Source: Rubrobacter tropicus
Lineage (GTDB): Bacteria; Actinomycetota; Rubrobacteria; Rubrobacterales; Rubrobacteraceae
NCBI RefSeq assembly: GCF_011492945.1
Contig: NZ_CP045119.1
Location: forward strand, 1-64,000
Reading direction: 5' to 3'
Length of the DNA: 64,000 bases
The notes beneath the pieces were generated by a model that made no database searches, was not told where the DNA came from, and worked only from the letters and a program-made list of their open reading frames with translations. The position numbers and the translations under genes are program-made. This document shows positions 60,488 to 64,000 of the stretch, one piece after another. How positions within the stretch are numbered: position 1 is the first letter of the stretch; every line of letters starts with the position of its first letter.

Positions 60488-61417
60488 ATGGACATCGGTA
60501 TTTACGGCATGGGGCGCATGGGGTTCAACATGGTCCGCCGGTTGGTGGACAAGGGGGACCACCGTGTTGTCGCGGGCAACCGCTCGTCGGGGAAGGTGGA
60601 CGATGCGGTCGCGGCCGGGGCCGAGGGGGCCTACAGCGTCGAGGAGTTCGTCTCGATGCAGGAGTCGCCGCGGGTGTTGTGGAGCATGTTGCCGGCGGGG
60701 GACACGACGGACGACATGATCCAGCAGTTCATGAAGCTCGCCGACGAGGGCGACATCATCGTCGACGGGGCGAACTCTTACTTCAGGGACTCGGTCGCCA
60801 GGGCCAGGGAGGTCAGGAACGCGGGCTTCAGGTGGCTGGACGCCGGGGTGTCGGGCGGCGTGTGGGGGTACGACGTCGGGTACTGCACCATGATCGGGGG
60901 CGATGCCGACGCCTTCGAGCACGTCGAGCCGGCCTTCCGGACGCTCGCGCCGGCCAACGGGTACGCCTACCTCGGGGACGCGGGGGCCGGGCACTTCGCC
61001 AAGATGGTCCACAACGGGGTCGAGTACGGGATGATGCAGGCCTACGCCGAGGGGTTCGAGATCCTCCAGAAGTCCCGCTACGACTACGACCTGCGCGCCC
61101 TGTCGAGCCTCTGGAACCAGGGCAGCGTCGTCAGGAGCTGGCTCCTCGAATTGGCCGAGAACGCCTTCGAGCAGGACGCGAACCTCGACAGCGTCAGGGG
61201 CTACGTCGAGGACTCCGGCGAGGGGCGCTGGACGGTGATGGAAGCCATAGACGAGAGCGTGCCGGCCAACGCCATAGCAGGCTCCCTCTTCGCCCGCTTC
61301 GCCTCCCGCCAGGACGACTCGTTCGCGATGAAGGTGCTCGCCGCGTTGCGGGGGCAGTTCGGCGGGCACGCGATACAGGAGGCGAGCACGAGATACCCGG
61401 AGCAGGAGCAGAAGTGA
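60488..61417 (+). CDS. gnd: 6-phosphogluconate dehydrogenase, short decarboxylating form
   Basis: 309 aa, the short bacterial type (about 300 aa; the long form has about 470). GIYGMGRMGFNMVRRLVDKG is the Rossmann motif (residues about 3-22). LWSMLPAGDTTDDMIQQF, then DGANSYFRDS (substrate site) and GHFAKMVHNGVEYGMMQAYA (with catalytic Lys and Glu) follow. It oxidises 6-phosphogluconate to ribulose 5-phosphate; the cofactor (NAD or NADP) is not decided by eye. GGGAGG 5 nt before ATG. Followed by a heptamer array and a broken four-helix gene. Confidence 0.95.
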   Translation: MDIGIYGMGRMGFNMVRRLVDKGDHRVVAGNRSSGKVDDAVAAGAEGAYSVEEFVSMQESPRVLWSMLPAGDTTDDMIQQFMKLADEGDIIVDGANSYFRDSVARAREVRNAGFRWLDAGVSGGVWGYDVGYCTMIGGDADAFEHVEPAFRTLAPANGYAYLGDAGAGHFAKMVHNGVEYGMMQAYAEGFEILQKSRYDYDLRALSSLWNQGSVVRSWLLELAENAFEQDANLDSVRGYVEDSGEGRWTVMEAIDESVPANAIAGSLFARFASRQDDSFAMKVLAALRGQFGGHAIQEASTRYPEQEQK

Positions 61418-61425
61418 AGGAGGGG

Positions 61426-61453
61426 TTTCAGGCTTCAGGTTTCAGGTTTCAGG
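61426..61453 (+). repeat. TTCAGG heptamer array (left side of a pair)
   Basis: Four 7-nt units at 61426-61453 (TTTCAGGCTTCAGGTTTCAG, then TTTCAGG). The reverse-complement array lies at about 61862-61893. The pair encloses the four-helix-bundle pseudogene. Confidence 0.75.
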
Positions 61454-61501
61454 TAAACGGCCGCGGAGCTGATTACCTGGAGTCGGAGGTCTGGTGCGCG
61501 G

Positions 61502-61876
61502 GATTTCAGGAAGCTGAAAGTGTGGGAGAGGGGGCATCGTCTGACGCTGGACGTCTACGAGGTCACCGCCTCGTTTCCCCGAGAAGAGATGTACGGGCTT
61601 ACTACGAGTCAGGCGCGACGTTCTTGCGCCGCCATCCCGGCCAATATCGCCTAAGGGTGCGGCAGAGGAAGCAACGCCGACCTCGCACGCTTCTTGCAGA
61701 TTGCCCTCGGCTCCGCCAGCGAACTCGAGAACCATCTACTGCTGGCCCGGGAGCTCTCAATCCTTCAGCAAGCCGATTGCGCACGCTTGACGGGAGAAGT
61801 AACGGAACTCAAACGCATGCTCACCTCGTTCGTCAAGAACCTGGAGACCTTCGCCGACAAAACCCGAAACCTGTAA
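61502..61876 (+). pseudogene. Four-helix-bundle protein (23S rRNA intervening-sequence/S23 family), nonsense mutation
   Basis: One continuous frame reads DFRKLKVWERGHRLTLDVYE, then VTASFPREEMYGLT, ARRSCAAIPANIA, a TAA (61652-61654), GCGRGSNADLARFLQIALGS and ASELENHLLLARELSILQ, ending at 61876. This is the whole S23/four-helix-bundle family core; the family has Glu-Gly after IPANIA, so GAA to TAA is the likely mutation. Only the part after the stop (from 61694) could be made. No start codon is clear before residue 1. It lies between inverted heptamer arrays within the pentose phosphate operon. Confidence 0.85.
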
Positions 61877-61935
61877 CCTGTAACCTGAAGCCTCCCCGAA
61901 AGCCGAGCGCTGAATGCTGACGGCTGACAGCTTGA
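61862..61935. repeat. Reverse TTCAGG array followed by GCTGANN array
   Basis: CCCGAAACCTGTAACCTG through CCTGAAGCC at 61862-61893 is the reverse complement type of the array at 61426-61453. Directly after it, GAGCGCTGAATGCTGACGGC (about 61908-61930) is of the second family. It is the only place where the two families adjoin. It overlaps the first codons of zwf. Confidence 0.65.
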
Positions 61936-63437
61936 GGGATGAGCAACGGCTTCCGCGCGTGCCCGATCCGGGCGTCGTGGTCATCTTCGGGGCTTCCGGC
62001 GACCTGACCTCGCGCAAGCTCGTGCCCGCTTTGTACGAGCTCGCCTCGCAGCGGCGGTTGCCGATGGAGATCGCGGTGGTCGGCCTCTCCCGGACGGAGA
62101 TGAGCCACGAGGAGTTCCGCAAGAAGCTGCGCGAGACGCTGGAGGAGCACGTCTCGGGCGGGGTCAGCGACGACGTGTGGGATTCCTTCGCCGGCGGCAT
62201 CTTCTACCTGCCGGGCGACTCGAAGAAGCCGGAGACCTACGAGGAGTTGAAGGGCTTCCTGAAGAAGCTGGACGAGGAGCGGGGGACGCAGGGGAACCGG
62301 GCCTTCTACCTCTCCACCTCTCCTTCGCTCGTCCCAACCATCGTGGAGCGGCTCGGCGAGGCCGGGATGAACGAGGGGGAGAACGGCGGGTGGTCGCGGC
62401 TCGTGATCGAGAAGCCTTTTGGGCGGGACCTCGGGAGCGCAAAAGAGTTGAACGAGGAGATCCGGCGCCACTTCGACGAGGGCCAGATCTACCGCATAGA
62501 CCACTACCTCGGCAAGGAGACGGTCCAGAACATCCTTGCCCTGCGCTTCGCTAACGGGATCTTCGAGCCGATCTGGAACCAGCACTACGTGGACCACGTC
62601 CAGATCACGGTCGCCGAGGACATAGGCGTCGGGACCCGCGGCGCCTTCTACGAGGAGGCCGGCGCCCTGCGCGACATCGTCCAGAACCACGTGATGCAGG
62701 TCCTCTGCCTCACCGCGATGGAGCCGCCGGTGTCCTTCGACGCCGAATCGCTGCGCGAGGAGAAGGTGAAGGTCCTGAAAGCGGTCCGTCCCATCCCCGA
62801 TGAGGAGGCTGACGACTACGCCGTGCGCGGCCAGTACACCCGCGGCTGGGTCTTCGGCGAGGAGGTGATCGGCTACCGCGAGGAAGAGAACGTGGACCCC
62901 GACTCCGTCACCGAGACCTTCGTGGGCTTGAGGCTCTTCGTGGACAACTGGCGGTGGGCCGGGGTCCCGTTCTTTCTGCGGGCAGGGAAGAGGATGCCGA
63001 AGAAGGCGACGGAGGTCGCCATCCAGTTCCACTCCTCGCCCCACACGCCTTTCGCCCACGACGACACCGAGGGCCTGGAGCCGAACGTCCTCGTCGTCCG
63101 CGTCCAGCCGGAGGAGGGGTTGTCGCTGAAGATAGGCGCCAAGGTCCCCGGCTCCGGCTTCGAGGTGAGCTCCGTGAACATGGACCTCTTATACGGGACG
63201 GCGTTCCTAGAGGAGGCGCCCGACGCCTACCAGCGCCTGTTGCTCGACCTGATGCTAGGCGACCCCACGCTCTTTATCCGGGCCGACGAGGCGGAGGGGG
63301 CGTGGCGCATCCTCGACCCCGTGATGCGACACTGGGCGCGGAAGAAGGAGGTCTCTCCCTACCCGGCGGGGACCTGGGGGCCGGAGGACGCCGACGCGCT
63401 GCTCGAGCGGGACGGGCGGGAGTGGAGGAGGCCGTGA
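61914..63437 (+). CDS. zwf: Glucose-6-phosphate 1-dehydrogenase
   Basis: 507 aa; first step of the oxidative pentose phosphate pathway. VVIFGASGDLTSRKLVPALY near residue 20 (NADP-binding), then RLVIEKPFGRDLGSAKELNE and the active-site RIDHYLGKETVQN (near 185-200) with His/Asp. ALRFANGIFEPIWN follows. TTG start-like codon at 61914 (reading M-L-T-A-D-S-L-R-D-E) lies inside the heptamer array; a later ATG at 61939 or GTG is possible since the first ~10 residues are repeat-derived. Immediately upstream of opcA. Confidence 0.95.
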   Translation: MLTADSLRDEQRLPRVPDPGVVVIFGASGDLTSRKLVPALYELASQRRLPMEIAVVGLSRTEMSHEEFRKKLRETLEEHVSGGVSDDVWDSFAGGIFYLPGDSKKPETYEELKGFLKKLDEERGTQGNRAFYLSTSPSLVPTIVERLGEAGMNEGENGGWSRLVIEKPFGRDLGSAKELNEEIRRHFDEGQIYRIDHYLGKETVQNILALRFANGIFEPIWNQHYVDHVQITVAEDIGVGTRGAFYEEAGALRDIVQNHVMQVLCLTAMEPPVSFDAESLREEKVKVLKAVRPIPDEEADDYAVRGQYTRGWVFGEEVIGYREEENVDPDSVTETFVGLRLFVDNWRWAGVPFFLRAGKRMPKKATEVAIQFHSSPHTPFAHDDTEGLEPNVLVVRVQPEEGLSLKIGAKVPGSGFEVSSVNMDLLYGTAFLEEAPDAYQRLLLDLMLGDPTLFIRADEAEGAWRILDPVMRHWARKKEVSPYPAGTWGPEDADALLERDGREWRRP

Positions 63438-63475
63438 AGAAAGCTTTCAGCCTTCAGCTTTCGGCTTTCGGCGAT
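63438..63475. repeat. TTCAGC/GCTTTC repeat array
   Basis: AAAGCTTTCAGCCTTCAGCT and TTCGGCTTTCGGC units at about 63440-63473, between zwf and opcA. Confidence 0.45.
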
Positions 63476-63492
63476 GTAGGGCGGAGCGGCCC

Positions 63493-64000
63493 GTGATCGG
63501 GGAGGCCAGGCAGTCGCCGGGCGGCGGGGCCATGAGCGTCGCGGAGATAGAGCACGAGCTGGGAAAGCTGCGGGCCAACGACGACGGCACGCTCGCGCTC
63601 CGGTCCAGCGTCTTGAACCTGATCGTGGTGACCGACGAGGACTCGGCCCCGGACGTGACCCGCGCCGTCTCGAACCTGGCCGGCCGCCACCCGGCCCGTG
63701 CCATCGTCCTGATCTCCGACCCGGACGGCGAGAGGAACGTGGACGTCCGGATCTCCGCCTTCTGCAACGTTAGGGGCGGGGGCGCCCAGGTCTGCGCCGA
63801 GCAGATAACCGTCCACGCCGAAGGACCGCCAGCCAACCACCTCGAAAGCCTGGCCGGGCCGTTGCTCCTCCCCGACTTGCCCGTCTTTCTCTGGTATCCG
63901 GGCGCCTTCTCGCCCCTCTCCCCCGAGTTCGCCGCGATGGCGGACCTGGCCGACCGCGTGGTCGTGGACTCCGCGGCCCGCGAAGACCGAGAGGAGACCC
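63493..64000 (+). CDS. opcA: Glucose-6-phosphate dehydrogenase assembly protein OpcA (cut by window end)
   Basis: 169 codons from GTG 63493 (GGAG upstream), still open at the window end. MSVAEIEHELGKLRANDDGT, then SSVLNLIVVTDEDSAPDVTR and SNLAGRHPARAIVLISDPDG follow the OpcA/DUF (OxPP cycle protein) pattern. LLLPDLPVFLWYPGAFSPLS includes the conserved PVFLWYPG. OpcA partners with G6PDH in redox-sensitive assembly in actinobacteria and cyanobacteria. It is complete at the N-terminus; the C-terminal half is missing from the window. Confidence 0.9.
   Translation, partial: MIGEARQSPGGGAMSVAEIEHELGKLRANDDGTLALRSSVLNLIVVTDEDSAPDVTRAVSNLAGRHPARAIVLISDPDGERNVDVRISAFCNVRGGGAQVCAEQITVHAEGPPANHLESLAGPLLLPDLPVFLWYPGAFSPLSPEFAAMADLADRVVVDSAAREDREET

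Noticed and set aside
61694-61876. Functional 60-aa protein
   Set aside because: It is the C-terminal half of a four-helix-bundle protein after a nonsense codon; a TTG at 61694 has no ribosome-binding site.

Overview
The window is high-GC DNA that starts at dnaA. It looks like the origin region of a deep-branching actinobacterium, most likely Rubrobacter or a close relative. The reasons are the actinobacterial cell-envelope cluster pknA/fhaA/fhaB/pstP/rodA/pbpA/pknB close to dnaA, an opcA next to zwf, an Sdh1-type succinate dehydrogenase, and several traits unusual for Actinobacteria: a DnaD plus DnaI-type helicase-loader pair, MutL, and an S4-domain gene between dnaN and recF. The taxonomic call is inference from gene content; no search was run.

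Layout. 1-9.5 kb: dnaA, an origin with 14 perfect DnaA boxes and a DnaA-trio unwinding element, dnaN, S4 protein, recF, gyrB, gyrA. 9.5-12.4 kb: NYN-domain protein, nucleotidyltransferase and small hypotheticals. 12.4-16.6 kb: RNase P RNA, sdhCAB and tRNA-Gly(CCC). 16.6-25 kb: accessory stretch with a NUDIX hydrolase, a lipoprotein, a decayed GNAT gene, a CoaC-like flavoprotein, an SDR, and an operon of a coiled-coil/beta-CASP nuclease, a small probable winged-helix protein and coaA. 25.1-34.1 kb: a seven-gene minus-strand operon for Ser/Thr phospho-signalling and peptidoglycan synthesis. 34.4-43.8 kb: tRNA-Leu(CAG), an Lrp-type RAM protein, a YbdK-type ligase, an EamA transporter, mutL, accB-accC and a DUF1385 protein. 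43.9-45.7 kb: a three-gene unit encoding a thioredoxin-like/Tat-like/16-cysteine polyprotein, a small membrane protein and a TatA-like protein. This is the best candidate for an undescribed system. 45.8-49.4 kb: an SDR, a permuted ATP-grasp enzyme and membrane proteins. 49.6-52 kb: dnaD-dnaI-SSAP-like replication genes. 52.3-56.5 kb: a proline-rich secreted protein, two receiver-like proteins, a ComEC-type MBL lipoprotein and ssb. 56.5-59.2 kb: a MerR regulator and an ABC exporter. 59.3-64 kb: the oxidative pentose phosphate genes tal, gnd, zwf, opcA (cut by the window end), with a broken four-helix-bundle gene inserted.

Two themes cut across the window. First, degenerate heptamer arrays (TTCAGGY type and GCTGANN type) in inverted pairs occupy many gene junctions. 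They sit beside all three stable-RNA genes and around the broken four-helix-bundle gene. Second, translation starts are diverse: at least eight genes have a -10 hexamer only 7-10 nt before the start codon (probable leaderless mRNAs), and three genes have no ATG/GTG/TTG in frame at the right place but do have a Shine-Dalgarno sequence before ATA, ATA and ACG.
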